A DNA stretch of 64,000 bases. It comes from Heligmosomoides polygyrus polygyrus. Taxonomy: Eukaryota; Nematoda; Chromadorea; Rhabditida; Heligmosomidae. A program made the translations under genes and the position numbers. Below the pieces are notes generated by a model. That model saw only the letters and a list, made by a program, of their open reading frames with translations. It made no database searches and was not told where the DNA came from. The stretch spans positions 15,438,001-15,502,000 of the forward strand of contig OX377202.1 in assembly GCA_947396885.1 (NCBI GenBank), in the 5' to 3' direction. Of this stretch, positions 22,875 through 32,155 are shown one piece after another (the first letter of the stretch is position 1; every line of letters begins with the position of its first letter).

Positions 22875-23766
22875 TTAGGGTGCCCCATAATTTTCTGGGT
22901 ATCATACCATTTTTATTAAAATTTATTACAACAACATATCTATCTAATATCTAATCATATCATATCATCATATCTATCTAATATCTAATGACAAGGACTT
23001 AATGACATGACTTTTCTCACGATTGGGCTGAGAGTTAATTGCATTCTCCCAGAAAGAAGGTGGCCTGCTGCTAATCCATTCGTCGATGGCGCACTGAACT
23101 TCTTGACGTTGCGAGCATCGTTTGTTCATGAAAAAGTGAGCAAACTTCTGAATGCTGCATAGTCACAACGGCTGATATCTGGTGAATACGCAGGCTGTGC
23201 CACAATTTCGATAAGCTCCTTCCCCGTCGTCTCCTGCGCTCTTTCGCTCGTTGAGGTCGTGCATTATCCATTAACACACGAATACATAGTACAGAATCTT
23301 GGCACTTTTCAAGCAGCCTACGCTTCATTTCCAGCACATACATAATCAATGAGCAAGTCTGCTGTAATCGTCTGTCCATCCGGTAAAGGCGAGTACATAG
23401 TGCACGACCCCGGTCCGTTGGTCTTCCAGTATGCTTCTTATCGATAATGCTGTATATTCCCTTCCGGAAATGATTGAACCAATTTTCACACGTGCGGCGG
23501 GTTTTCACACAGGTGTCTGGACCTAACAAAGCAACGATAGCTTTGTGAGAAGCGTACGCAGACAGTCCAGAACAAAAGTGATGAAGAAGCAAATCGCGAT
23601 TTCGGCGGTGGGCCAATAGAGGTAATCGATATGCTATTTCGAAATACATATATTCGAATCGCCTTGTTGTGCCAAGAGAACATCCCGTTTGAATCTTGTA
23701 TAAAGAAGTTGTAACGCGCCAAACACTCATGGTACAAATAGATCAGGAATTTATGGGACACCCTAA
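22875..23766 (-). pseudogene. Internally deleted mariner-type transposon
   Basis: The element is bounded by inverted ends TTAGGGTGCCCCATAATTTT (22875) and the complement of TTAGGGTGTCCCATAAATTC (ending 23766), with TA on both sides (22873-22874, 23767-23768). At 892 bp it is shorter than a usual 1.3-kb mariner. The minus-strand frame 23730-23071 keeps N-terminal helix-turn-helix-like sequence (LLLHHFCSGLSAYASHKAIV, then WFNHFRKGIYSIIDKKHTGRP) and later LMDNARPQ, the second catalytic aspartate. The region with the first catalytic aspartate is missing and the third lies in a disturbed frame. It cannot encode an active enzyme but has both ends and could have been mobilised in trans. Confidence 0.75.
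22925..22990. repeat. Short AT-rich duplication inside the mariner end
   Basis: ATATCTATCTAATATCTAAT occurs twice, separated by a CATATCAT run. Confidence 0.7.
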
Positions 23767-23768
23767 TA

Positions 23769-24894
23769 CTTTCAAAGTTTAGAGCAGAATTCTCCAGGTG
23801 GTTAGTCGTTTCCGAGGTTTTCAAACACGTGGGGAACAAATTCTTCATGCATCCCACCGCTAGATGGACTTGGCCTACATTTCCCTATCCGTTGTTCTTT
23901 AAGCTTTCACCTAGTCGATTTTGTTTCTGCACTTTCCTTACAGGGTCAGTGAGCTTGGTCTGGAAGTTCTGAAAATGACTTACATATATGGTATTCTAGA
24001 GCGTGGAACGAGCATCACAGAATTTGATTTTATTTTCATTAGCTGTCTTTGGTCGGTCCAAAAAAATGGCAAAAAAATTATCACTTCAGTGCGGGCTGAT
24101 AAGACAAAAGTGACCCACCCATTTCTTGGCGTTCTTCTGTAAGGTTTGGTGTTATTGTGATACATGTCAAGTCCATCTGTCGAAGGGTTACCTGCGAGGG
24201 TCTACAAACCCTCTTTATTGTATGCTAGCATAGGGCTTTTAAAATCAACGAAGCGAACCCTTCAAAATCGAAAAGAAGAGCTTCTCAAACGTCACGCTAG
24301 AAACTTCCAAAAAAGGTTTAAATAATTTTTTGCTTAAGGAATAAGGAATGCTTAAGGAAAAATAGTATAACATCATTGAAGCCTTAATTCGCTTCATAAT
24401 AAGTGAAAGCATTGTTTAAAATTTTGTAAAGATCAATTTTCTGAAAAAATTGTTTAAAACTTGTTTTAAAGAGTATGAAGTTGCCATTTTTTAGTGCCAA
24501 AAGAGATTGCGCCATGCCCCTTCCAAGACGTCGCGATTTTCAATCGATTGATAGCAGAATTTCTGTTTGCATGGAGTTTCACGCCTATAAACTGTACAAC
24601 AAAACAAATTGTAAAGAACACACATATCCTCATTAAGATGCTTCATGGGAGCAGCATTTACACTATCACTCAAATAAAAATCGCGACGAGCTTTTCGAGT
24701 GCATAGCGCGATCTGATCTTTTAATGCGCTATGATAGCTTCTTTGGTATGCTTTAGGACGTGTTTTAATTTTTTCAAAAAGTAAAAATTAATAGATTTAT
24801 TATACTTTTTGGGACAGGTAAGCAAAAAATTTCAAATAAAGGTAAACCAAATTGTCCTTGAAAAAATATCAGGTTGTTGAGTCTGTAATTTGAC
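23769..24894. other. No recognisable feature
   Basis: No coding motif or repeat relationship was recognised. Confidence 0.4.
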
Positions 24895-25025
24895 TTACTG
24901 GTAAGTCATTTCGAGTTGGAAGAGCTAGCTTTGATTTCAAAAGTCTTAAAGCTAGCTCAGGAGAGTGTTCATGTTGATTTGAAAAATGTCCAGTTCGACG
25001 TGAAAATTGTATGTTATAATACAAT
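24895..25025. repeat. Dispersed repeat, copy 2
   Basis: Homologous in order to 20780-20905: AAGTCATTTCGAGTTGGAAG, TTGATTTCAAAAG, ATGTCCAGTTCGACGTGAA. Family unknown. Confidence 0.5.
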
Positions 25026-25229
25026 GACGTAGAGTTGCCCTTCGTTCCGTTCTCCCACTAGTTTTTGGAAGTATTTTAGATTGAAGTAAACCTTGCACCA
25101 GTATTATCTTTAACTTCGCTTGACGCTGTGGAACTCAGGTTCCGAAGAAAGTGGTTGCGCTGGAAGGTCCATCACGTGAAGTGTGCTTAACGATCTAGAT
25201 CCTGTAACCTCTTCCGAGCTTACGGCTAG

Positions 25230-25551
25230 TGTAATCCTACTGTATCACCCGTATCACCTGTCGTCCCGTTGATCATCGACTTGCTCGAGCGGGCGCCAGC
25301 AGCGTCTCCATTCGTCCCTGTCGCGTGCCAGAGTGATCCAATGGATCCTCGCTCAAGGGACACGAAGAGCGTCATATCGGTCGTTCAGGGCTTTCACGAA
25401 GAAGTTCGACCAACGCGTTGGTGGGCGTCCTGGTGTTCCCTTGACATCCCGCGGAATCCAATCGGCAACGGCTCTCGTCCAGCGAGTGTCTGCGAAGCGC
25501 ATTACGTGGCCGGCCCACCTAATTTTCGACAACTTGGCCTGTAATCCTACT
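25230..25551 (-). mobile_element. Dead-on-arrival RTE copy with 12-bp target duplication
   Basis: Element 25242-25539, 298 bp, nearly identical to the 3' end of the longer RTE copy at 26706. It is flanked on both sides by TGTAATCCTACT (25230-25241 and 25540-25551). Read on the minus strand it carries only the last 90 or so codons of the reverse-transcriptase protein and ends in a short tail with GGTGATAC repeated. The severe 5' truncation is the normal outcome of incomplete target-primed reverse transcription. Confidence 0.9.
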
Positions 25552-26181
25552 AGCTTGAGATTTTGGAGACGACTGTTTGGTAGGTTTGCTTCAAGAACAA
25601 TCCAATTTGTTTAAAAGTGCTGAGAATAATGAAAAATGTTTAAAAAATCTTGACATTAAAAATGGAAATAATAAATGCGGTTGTAAATTCGTTAGAAGGC
25701 ACAAAATACACACTCTTTTGTAGGATCAACGAGCACCCATTAAAACCACCACGCAATCTTTTTTAATTATGAATCACTTTGATGTGCATCAAAGATTACT
25801 CTGACGACAAATTCTTTAATATCGGAAAGGCTTCGATTACCTCATTCAAGCAATAATGACGGATTAACGGAAAAAGGCTTCTTTTTATCCTCATCTGTCA
25901 TGCTTTCACATTATGTATGCAAGTCTATCAGCTAGAGGCTTGGCGGAATTCAATATTAGATTCCTCCGCCCCTATAAATAGCGTCCGTGGCTACGAAAAA
26001 TGCGCTGCTCGAAATGTTATTGTGTGGTCATCGCTTCTCTTCAGTGTGAAGAGGTTCTTCGATTGTTCCGTCTTCGAACGCTGCGATGCAGTTTTTTCGC
26101 TCGCTTATATCCATCACCTCATCTTCCGGCATCCGGTACCTTTTTAATAGCACTTAGAGGGTTCATTCAATTACTAAACGG
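25552..26181. other. No recognisable feature
   Basis: Overlapping plus-strand frames at 25917-26197 have no known motif. Confidence 0.4.
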
Positions 26182-26504
26182 TTATGTGTACATGTAGGGC
26201 GTGTGTAGCGCAGTCGGAGGAGGCGCAGGCTGTCGTCTGCACCCGATACCAGGTACCTGGTTCGGATTTCCCGCCCATGCCAACCAAGCCTTCCATCCCT
26301 CCGGGGTCGGTGAATTGGTACCACACATGTCTGGGAAGAAAAGAGCGCTGACTTGTTCATCGGCTGCCCACCGCAAGTCATTGTATGGCCAAATACGCAG
26401 TCAACACGCCTCCACGACATCCCGTAGAAGTAGAATGCGTGGCGCATCGCAAAGAGGATTGAATAACGCCGTCTTTTATCCTTTTTTATCCTTTATGTGT
26501 ACAT
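26182..26504 (+). mobile_element. SINE-1 copy with 12-bp target duplication
   Basis: Body 26194-26492, plus orientation, flanked by TTATGTGTACAT at 26182-26193 and 26493-26504. Head has TAGCGCAGTCGG (A-box) and GGTTCGGATTTCC (B-box). Tail is three CTTTTATC-like units. Confidence 0.9.
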
Positions 26505-26695
26505 CCCATGTCTGTTTGTTCAAGGTTTTCAAAATCTTATTGATCGCTGAATCTTGCATTGAATTTGATAGTGACCTGCTATTTTAGTTTGATTATAGGT
26601 GATGGTTACCCGTTTTTCGTGGGAACTACGGTTAGCCTCACCTTTTCGTCACATTATCACTTTCATTTTGACTTCCGCGTGTGACTGCGTCACAG

Positions 26696-28496
26696 ATCGC
26701 TAAGTCACCTGTATCACCTGTCGTCCCGTTGATCATCGACTTGCTCGAGCGGGCGCCAGCAGCGTCTCCATTCGTCCCTGTCGCGTGCCAGAGTGGTCCA
26801 ATGGATCCTCCTCGCTCGAGGGACACGAAGAGCGTCATATCGGTCGTTCAGGGCTTTCACGAAGAAGTCCGACCAACGCGTTGGTGGGCGTCCTGGTGTT
26901 CTTTTGACATCCCGCGGAATCCAATCTGTGACGGCTCTCGTCCAGCGGGTGTCTGCGAATCGCATTACGTGGCCGGCCCACCTAATTTTCGACGACTTGG
27001 CCCATGCGACAGCGTCTCTGATCTTCGAACGTCGGCGAAGCTCGGAACTCCGGAGGCCTTCTCTCACTTGCGTGAGTCGTGTCACTCCGAGCATCGTCCT
27101 CTCGATTCCACGCTGCGCGACGCTGATCGCGTGTTCATCCTGCTTTCGTATAGCCCAGGTCTCTGAGGCGTATGTTAGGGCAGGAAGAACAGTGGAGTCG
27201 AATAGGTGGGCACGGAGTCGAACGTTCTTCGTTTTCTTCACGACTTCTTCGACGCTCTTGAAAGCTCCCCAAGCCGCTCGTTTCCTTCTGCTCAGCTCTG
27301 GTGCTAGGTCGTTGGTCATGTTGACTTCGCGACCCAGATACACATAGCTGGAGCATTCGGAGATGTTCGTTCCGTTGAGCGAGAATGGGGCATCAGAAAC
27401 CCATCCGTTCTTCATGAACATCGTCTTGGTAAGATTCAGCTGCAGTCCAACGCTTCCACAAACACGATCGAAGTCGGCCAGCATTCGTTCCGCCTGACTG
27501 ATGCTCGGGGTTATGAGCACGATGTCGTCAGCGAAGCGAAGATGGTGCAGTTGCCGGCCGTCGACCTTCACTCCCATGTCTTCCCATTCTAGTTCGCGCA
27601 TGACGTTTTCGAGGGTGGCGCTGAAGAGCTTCGGGGATATGGTATCCCCTTGTCGAACCCCTCTCTTCACGTCAATGACGACGTCGTTGTAGAATGGTGA
27701 AATCTTGGTCGTGAATCCACTGTACAACTCTCGAAGAACTCTGATGTACTGAGTAGGAACGCCCTGGGTGAGCAGGGCTTCCATGACCGCTTCAGTCTCG
27801 ACGGAGTCGAATGCCTTCTTCAGGTCAATGAACGTAAGGCACAGCGGCAGCTTGTACTCTCGCGACACTTCGATGAGCTTCGTAATGGTGTGTATGTGGT
27901 CGATCGTGCTGAATCCTCTCCGAAATCCTGCTTGTTCGCATGGCTGTCCTTCGTCCAGCGTTCTACTAATCCTATTCAGGATGACTCGAGTGAACAGCTT
28001 GTAGACTACGGACAACAGGCAGATCGGGCGATAGTTGCCAATGTCGTGCACGTCTCCCTTCTTGTACAGCAAAACGGTCTTGCTGGTCTTCCACTGAGAT
28101 GGAACCTTGCATTCGGACAGGTAGCGTGTGAAGAGCCGCGCCAGGGTGTTGATGAGCGCTGGCGGGAGGTTCTTCAGGTGTTCAGCTCTGATCCTGTCAG
28201 AACCGGGTGCTGTACGTTTCTTCACCGACGAGATGGCGTGTCGGATCTCGGAAGGGAGAACAGAGGGAACGACGTATCCATCCTGCGGAAGATGGCATGG
28301 GGGCAGGTGGACGTGGCTATCGAAGAGATCGGAGTAGAAGTCGTGGATGACTTTCTCCATGGTCCTTCTGGAAGAGGTGATGGTTCCGTCAGGACGTCGG
28401 AGAGCGGTCATCTTGGTCTTGAAGTTGGCGAAGTTCCGGCGGGCATTGCGAATGCTCAGCCCTGCCTCTGCTGCTTCAGCCAACAAATCGCTAAGT
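26696..28496 (-). mobile_element. 5'-truncated RTE-clade retrotransposon with 10-bp target duplication
   Basis: Direct repeats ATCGCTAAGT at 26696-26705 and 28487-28496 delimit a 1781-bp insertion (26706-28486). Its 3' end (left side) has the short tail GGTGATACAGGTGA that recurs in the 25.2-kb copy. The 5' end is truncated, so the apurinic-endonuclease domain expected upstream is absent. The coding frame described separately fills practically the whole element. The intact duplication and uninterrupted frame suggest recent insertion. Confidence 0.92.
26714..28486 (-). CDS. RTE-type reverse transcriptase, N-terminally truncated open frame
   Basis: A 590-codon uninterrupted frame. Residues about 80-330 form the reverse-transcriptase domain: the finger motif TAPGSDRIRAEHLK, NYRPICLLSVVYKLFTR, the FIDLKKAFDSVE motif A with its catalytic Asp, GVRQGDTISPKLF (motif B), and LRFADDIVLI (motif C, catalytic Asp pair) followed by QLNLTKTMFM and YVYLGREVN. 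The C-terminal part has [32 protein letters not shown] and [11 protein letters not shown], then an arginine/tryptophan-rich end. The protein would copy its own RNA at a nicked target. The frame begins exactly at the insertion boundary with a TTG codon, so no natural start exists; the endonuclease half was lost on integration. It cannot be autonomous. All catalytic residues of the polymerase are kept. Confidence 0.9.
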   Translation of the reverse strand: MLAEAAEAGLSIRNARRNFANFKTKMTALRRPDGTITSSRRTMEKVIHDFYSDLFDSHVHLPPCHLPQDGYVVPSVLPSEIRHAISSVKKRTAPGSDRIRAEHLKNLPPALINTLARLFTRYLSECKVPSQWKTSKTVLLYKKGDVHDIGNYRPICLLSVVYKLFTRVILNRISRTLDEGQPCEQAGFRRGFSTIDHIHTITKLIEVSREYKLPLCLTFIDLKKAFDSVETEAVMEALLTQGVPTQYIRVLRELYSGFTTKISPFYNDVVIDVKRGVRQGDTISPKLFSATLENVMRELEWEDMGVKVDGRQLHHLRFADDIVLITPSISQAERMLADFDRVCGSVGLQLNLTKTMFMKNGWVSDAPFSLNGTNISECSSYVYLGREVNMTNDLAPELSRRKRAAWGAFKSVEEVVKKTKNVRLRAHLFDSTVLPALTYASETWAIRKQDEHAISVAQRGIERTMLGVTRLTQVREGLRSSELRRRSKIRDAVAWAKSSKIRWAGHVMRFADTRWTRAVTDWIPRDVKRTPGRPPTRWSDFFVKALNDRYDALRVPRARRIHWTTLARDRDEWRRCWRPLEQVDDQRDDR

Positions 28497-29024
28497 AAAT
28501 AAATAAATAAATAAAGAGATGAGCTGGCTAATCCGAGCGACGAATTCGTCGTCCGTCTACAAATTGAGAAGTCGCCTTCTTGGACACCACAAGGGCGCTC
28601 ACTCCACCGTTCTCCTCGTCCATTTATGGTTACAATTATAGATTAGATTCTATTGGACAATACGCTAGTTGACTTCGTCCTCCTCGTCCTTTTGCTCCCA
28701 CCATCATTATTATTCCAAGTTTCCAAAAGTTGAAACAAAACTACCTTTTAAAATAAGCTCGTTTTCTCCCACTTCCATGTTAGATTTACGTTCAGAAGGA
28801 AAAGTGTAGGGTACTCAGCAAGGTAAGGGACATATGAAGTCGGCCTATATACAAGTTTTCCGTGAAGAAGTTCATCTATCAAGGAGAGAGCGATTTCTTC
28901 CGGTATTCTCCAGACCAGACTACGGTAGTTGCGCATTAATTATTCTCGACTAGATGATCATTTTTCAAGTGTCGCCGTCGTGCATCTATAGTTTATGCCC
29001 TTTTTCTTTCTATATTATATGCAA
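28497..29024. other. Unassigned; TAAA microsatellite at 28497-28516
   Basis: AAATAAATAAATAAATAAAG follows the RTE insertion directly. The rest shows nothing recognisable. Confidence 0.45.
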
Positions 29025-29520
29025 CTACCATTCATCATCATCATTTTCGTAAGCGTTTCTCCCACCTGGTGGCGGGGTCTGTTCTGGTGTGGTGACGCCA
29101 ATTCTCCCGATCAAACGCTTGACCAGATGCACACCAGCTATCTTCAAGTCCAAGTGCAGCGTATCTAGCCAACTTTGCTTCAGTCGTCTTTTGGGCCGCT
29201 TAGCCTGGAACCCAGAAGACGTCTCTGGCACGTCTTCTGAGTCCCAGGCTTTCCAGAGACTTCAATGTTAAGGCCAACTTTATGGGCGGTGTCCTTGTTG
29301 GCGCGAAGGTTGTGACAGTACCAATGTAGACGAGCTTCGAGCAATTTGTCGGCTATCGAGCGCACACTGAACTTCTCCCGAATGGAATCGTTTTGGACGC
29401 GGTCCATGCGCCTAGTTCCGGCCCTCCACCGTAGCACCTTCGTTTCCATTAGAATGAGGCGGCTGTCAAGTTCCTTAGTCACGATCCAGCACTCAGCACC
29501 GTACGTCACTACTGGGCGGA
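29025..29520 (-). pseudogene. Second LINE family, C-terminal fragment with a minisatellite unit inserted
   Basis: The minus strand from about 29510 reads YGAECWIVTKELDSRLILME, then TRRMDRVQNDSIREKFSV, ARLHWYCHNLRANKDTAHKV and GLNIEVSGKPG; after a frame change, RPKRRLKQSWLDTLHLDLKI and AGVH follow to 29100. This is the post-polymerase tail of a LINE family also present at 34335. Between the GKP and RPKRR parts lies an extra 50-60 bp segment (about 29205-29262) that matches the 42-bp minisatellite units found at 29908 and 60619. The 3' end runs into a GATGATGATGA tail. It is non-functional. Confidence 0.75.
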
Positions 29521-29907
29521 CGACTATGAATATAGCATTAATTGTGAGAAATGGCTACATGAGTTTGACCATTTCACGATAAGATTTTGAATTTTTTAAT
29601 ATTTATTCTTAAATTTTTCTTGTACTTTATATATACACTAGTGCTCCGTCTCCTCTCGTCTGTCGGCGTGCCTCGCACTTGCGCGCTTCGCGCGATGTTG
29701 CAGTCTAACTAAGCTAAGGACAATCACATCAATCTAGCTGCTCTACTTGTACAGCTCCTTTCTCCACCTAGGAGTACAAAAGGCTCGCAGTACGTACTGC
29801 ATATAGTAGTATAGGGCGATCTATTGGTTCCTCACTACTGGTTCTCCCTTAGTGAAACGGTCTCCCATTACTGGTACTTGTCCCTTCAATGATCCACCTT
29901 TAGCGGG
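29521..29907. other. No recognisable feature
   Basis: Contains an AT-rich stretch (29580-29640) and a GC-rich CGCACTTGCGCGCTTCGCG patch. Not assigned. Confidence 0.4.
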
Positions 29908-30085
29908 CAACGTCTTCGGCACACCTTCTGATTCCCCAGGCACATTGGACGACGTCTTCATCACGTCTACCTGAATTTACAAACACGTTGAGCGACATCT
30001 CTGGCACGTCTCCTGACTCCCAGGCACGTCATGCGACGTATTCCGCACGTCTTCTGAATCCCCTAGCACATAGAAGACGTCTAGG
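29908..30085 (-). repeat. 42-bp minisatellite, array A
   Basis: Read on the minus strand the array repeats GGGATTCAGAAGACGTGCC followed by a GACGTCGTCCAACGTGCCT-like half, with period 42-43 bp and about four degenerate units. The same unit, in frame as a 14-residue repeat, forms array B at 60619-60820. A single copy lies inside the LINE fragment at 29218. Confidence 0.75.
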
Positions 30086-30108
30086 TACTTTGCGCTATTT
30101 TTGCGCCC

Positions 30109-30450
30109 CGTAATTTGATCTGTATCATTTGATGGTGATTGATACTTTAAAAACGAAACTCAGATTCGTGTTCAGCGACCTAGACTACCCCATGTGTTAA
30201 GTTTCGGACCGCCCGGACGACATTCACAAAAAGTCGATAGTTTGATCAATATCGATTGACGGCAATCGATACGTTAAAATCAAACCTTAGATTCGTGTTA
30301 AGCGACCGCGATTACCCCAGGGCTGAAGTTTCCAGGCAGATTAGAAGACGTCTGGGTATTTTCCGCTATTTTCCCGCATCGTAATTTGGTCAATATCGAT
30401 TGATGGCGATCGATGCTTAAAAAACGAACTTCAGATTCGTGTTTTCCCCC
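30109..30450. repeat. Long-period tandem repeat, unit about 130-142 bp, 2.5 copies
   Basis: Three starts: GTAATTTGATCTGTATC (30109), GTTTGATCAATATCGATTGA (30239) and GTAATTTGGTCAATATCGAT (30381). Each is followed by a small palindrome of the form ATCGATTG-ACGG-CAATCGAT and then AGATTCGTGTT. Units one and two continue with a GACCTAGACTACCCC or GACCGCGATTACCCC block. It lies directly beside minisatellite array A. Confidence 0.75.
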
Positions 30451-31573
30451 ATTTGCTCCCCCCATATTTTCCCCTCGAATTTTCCCCAGTTATAAAATAG
30501 TTATCGATAGCATGACTCATCGGTTAACGCGTCATTATGGAGTATGATATTTATATATTTTCATATTATTTTGTATGCTGAGTGTACTTTTCATTTTTAT
30601 TTTAATATTTTCGATTTTTTAAAATTTCCAAAGTTTTTTGGCTCGGCAGAAGGACAACGTTGGAAGTTACTGAGTTGTTTTCCGTTTCCAACTTTTAAGA
30701 TCTATAATTAGATAAAACGTTTGTTCGCGAATGTTCCGAAGATAGACTTTTTGATTAAGACGCATCCAATAAAGGAATACATTCCTTTTTAAAGCGGATT
30801 ACACAGTGCGTTTATTTCGTGGTAGGTCTCGCTGCGAAAGCGGGCTGAAGATGGTTTGTGCTTGTCAGCCCACCTAAAACACTGCCTGAAATAGTAGAAA
30901 ACCGGTGATTTCAATGGAACTTGAATAGTGCTCTCGAATTTGTTTGCGTTTTTTCTTTCACAACAAAATTGTGAATAGTAACCATTGCTCAGATGATCTG
31001 CCTTGCGAATACACTCGTATGTACATATTTTCATTGTTTCGCATATTCTGCCTATGCCTAAAACGGTTTGCCTCGCTATTCGTATACAACCGTTTCTGCT
31101 TAGAATTCTCAGCTCTCTGCTAACCACTTCTATTTCAGACTGCGTCTCGTTCCTGTATACTGCCAAGACTTCGGCGTATTCCTATTCCTAATGGGCAACC
31201 GCAGTCTAGCCCACATTCTTAGGCAGGCAATAATAGATGAACTTGATTTCATTTCTGAGAAGAGATCACACATCTGACCACACCCTGCACGGTTCCTGAT
31301 CGACTACTGCCTAGGTGTCAAACACATTACGTTACTCGCAGAATTATCTTCGTAATAATACACCGGCGATAGGCTTTCTCATCAATTTAGTGTTCTCAGC
31401 ACGTTCACATTCATTCATCGTGTGGCGCAATCGTCAGAAAGTTGATTCTTCTCGCTGTTCTACACCGCCTATCGTTTGCTCTGTGATGATAAGGGAACAT
31501 ATATTCTGTTGAACCCATAGAGACCCCGAAGGACGACCTCAAACCTTAGCAGCTAATCCTATTTTTGAAAACC
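30451..31573. other. No recognisable feature
   Basis: AT-rich 30530-30620. A minus-strand frame at 30789-31166 (125 residues) has no recognisable motif. Nothing was assigned. Confidence 0.4.
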
Positions 31574-31896
31574 TATAAAGCAACTGCGGGCGCGTGTAGC
31601 GCAGTCGGAGGAGGCGCCGATTGTCGATGCACCCGATACCAGGTTCCTGGTTCGGATTTACCGCCCAGGCCAACCAAGCCTTTCATCCCTCCGAAGTCGG
31701 TGAATTGGTACCAGACTTGTCTGGGAAGGGTAGATCGCTGACTTGTTCATCGGCTGGCCACCGCAAGTCATTGTATTGCCCAGTACGCATTCAGATCACC
31801 TCCACTATATCCCGTAGAAGTAGAATGCGTGGCGCATCCCAAAAGAGATTGAACAACGTCGTCTTTTATCCTTTTTATCCTTTATAAAGCAACTGC
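31574..31896 (+). mobile_element. SINE-1 reference copy with 14-bp target duplication
   Basis: Body 31588-31882 between TATAAAGCAACTGC at 31574-31587 and 31883-31896. The 5' part is tRNA-derived: A-box TAGCGCAGTCGG at 31597-31608 and B-box-like GGTTCGGATTT at 31649-31659, spaced as in a tRNA, so RNA polymerase III transcription from an internal promoter is expected. A body of about 200 bp follows (GACTTGTCTGGGAAGG, GTTCATCGGCTGGCCACCGC, GTAGAAGTAGAATGCGTGGC). The 3' end is not poly-A but short TATCCTTT repeats. There is no coding function; it must borrow a LINE's enzymes. About thirty full or partial copies occupy roughly a tenth of the window. The partner LINE is not evident, since the RTE here has a different tail. 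Confidence 0.92.
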
Positions 31897-32155
31897 ATTG
31901 TTCAACTTCTTTTTGGCATGCGCCGCACTCTGCTTCTACTCGATGTCGTGGATGCATCTTGAGTGCATCTTCGGCCTTACAATGACTTCCTTTGGCCAAC
32001 CGATGAGCAAGTCAATGTTTCATCGCTCTCAACCAAGTCTGTTGCCATTTAAACGACCCCGAAGAAAAGGCTTAGTTGTCCTGAGCGGGCAATCTTAACG
32101 AAGAACCTGAAGTGGGGTGCACGCGACGGCAGGTACCTCTTCTGACTGTGCTACT
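31897..32155 (-). mobile_element. SINE-1 copy, diverged, tail-to-tail with the previous one
   Basis: Starts with TTGGCATGCGCCGCACTCTG and reaches a head ending CTGACTGTGCTAC near 32152. It adjoins the target duplication of the 31588 copy directly, so the newer copy landed at the edge of the older one. Confidence 0.7.
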
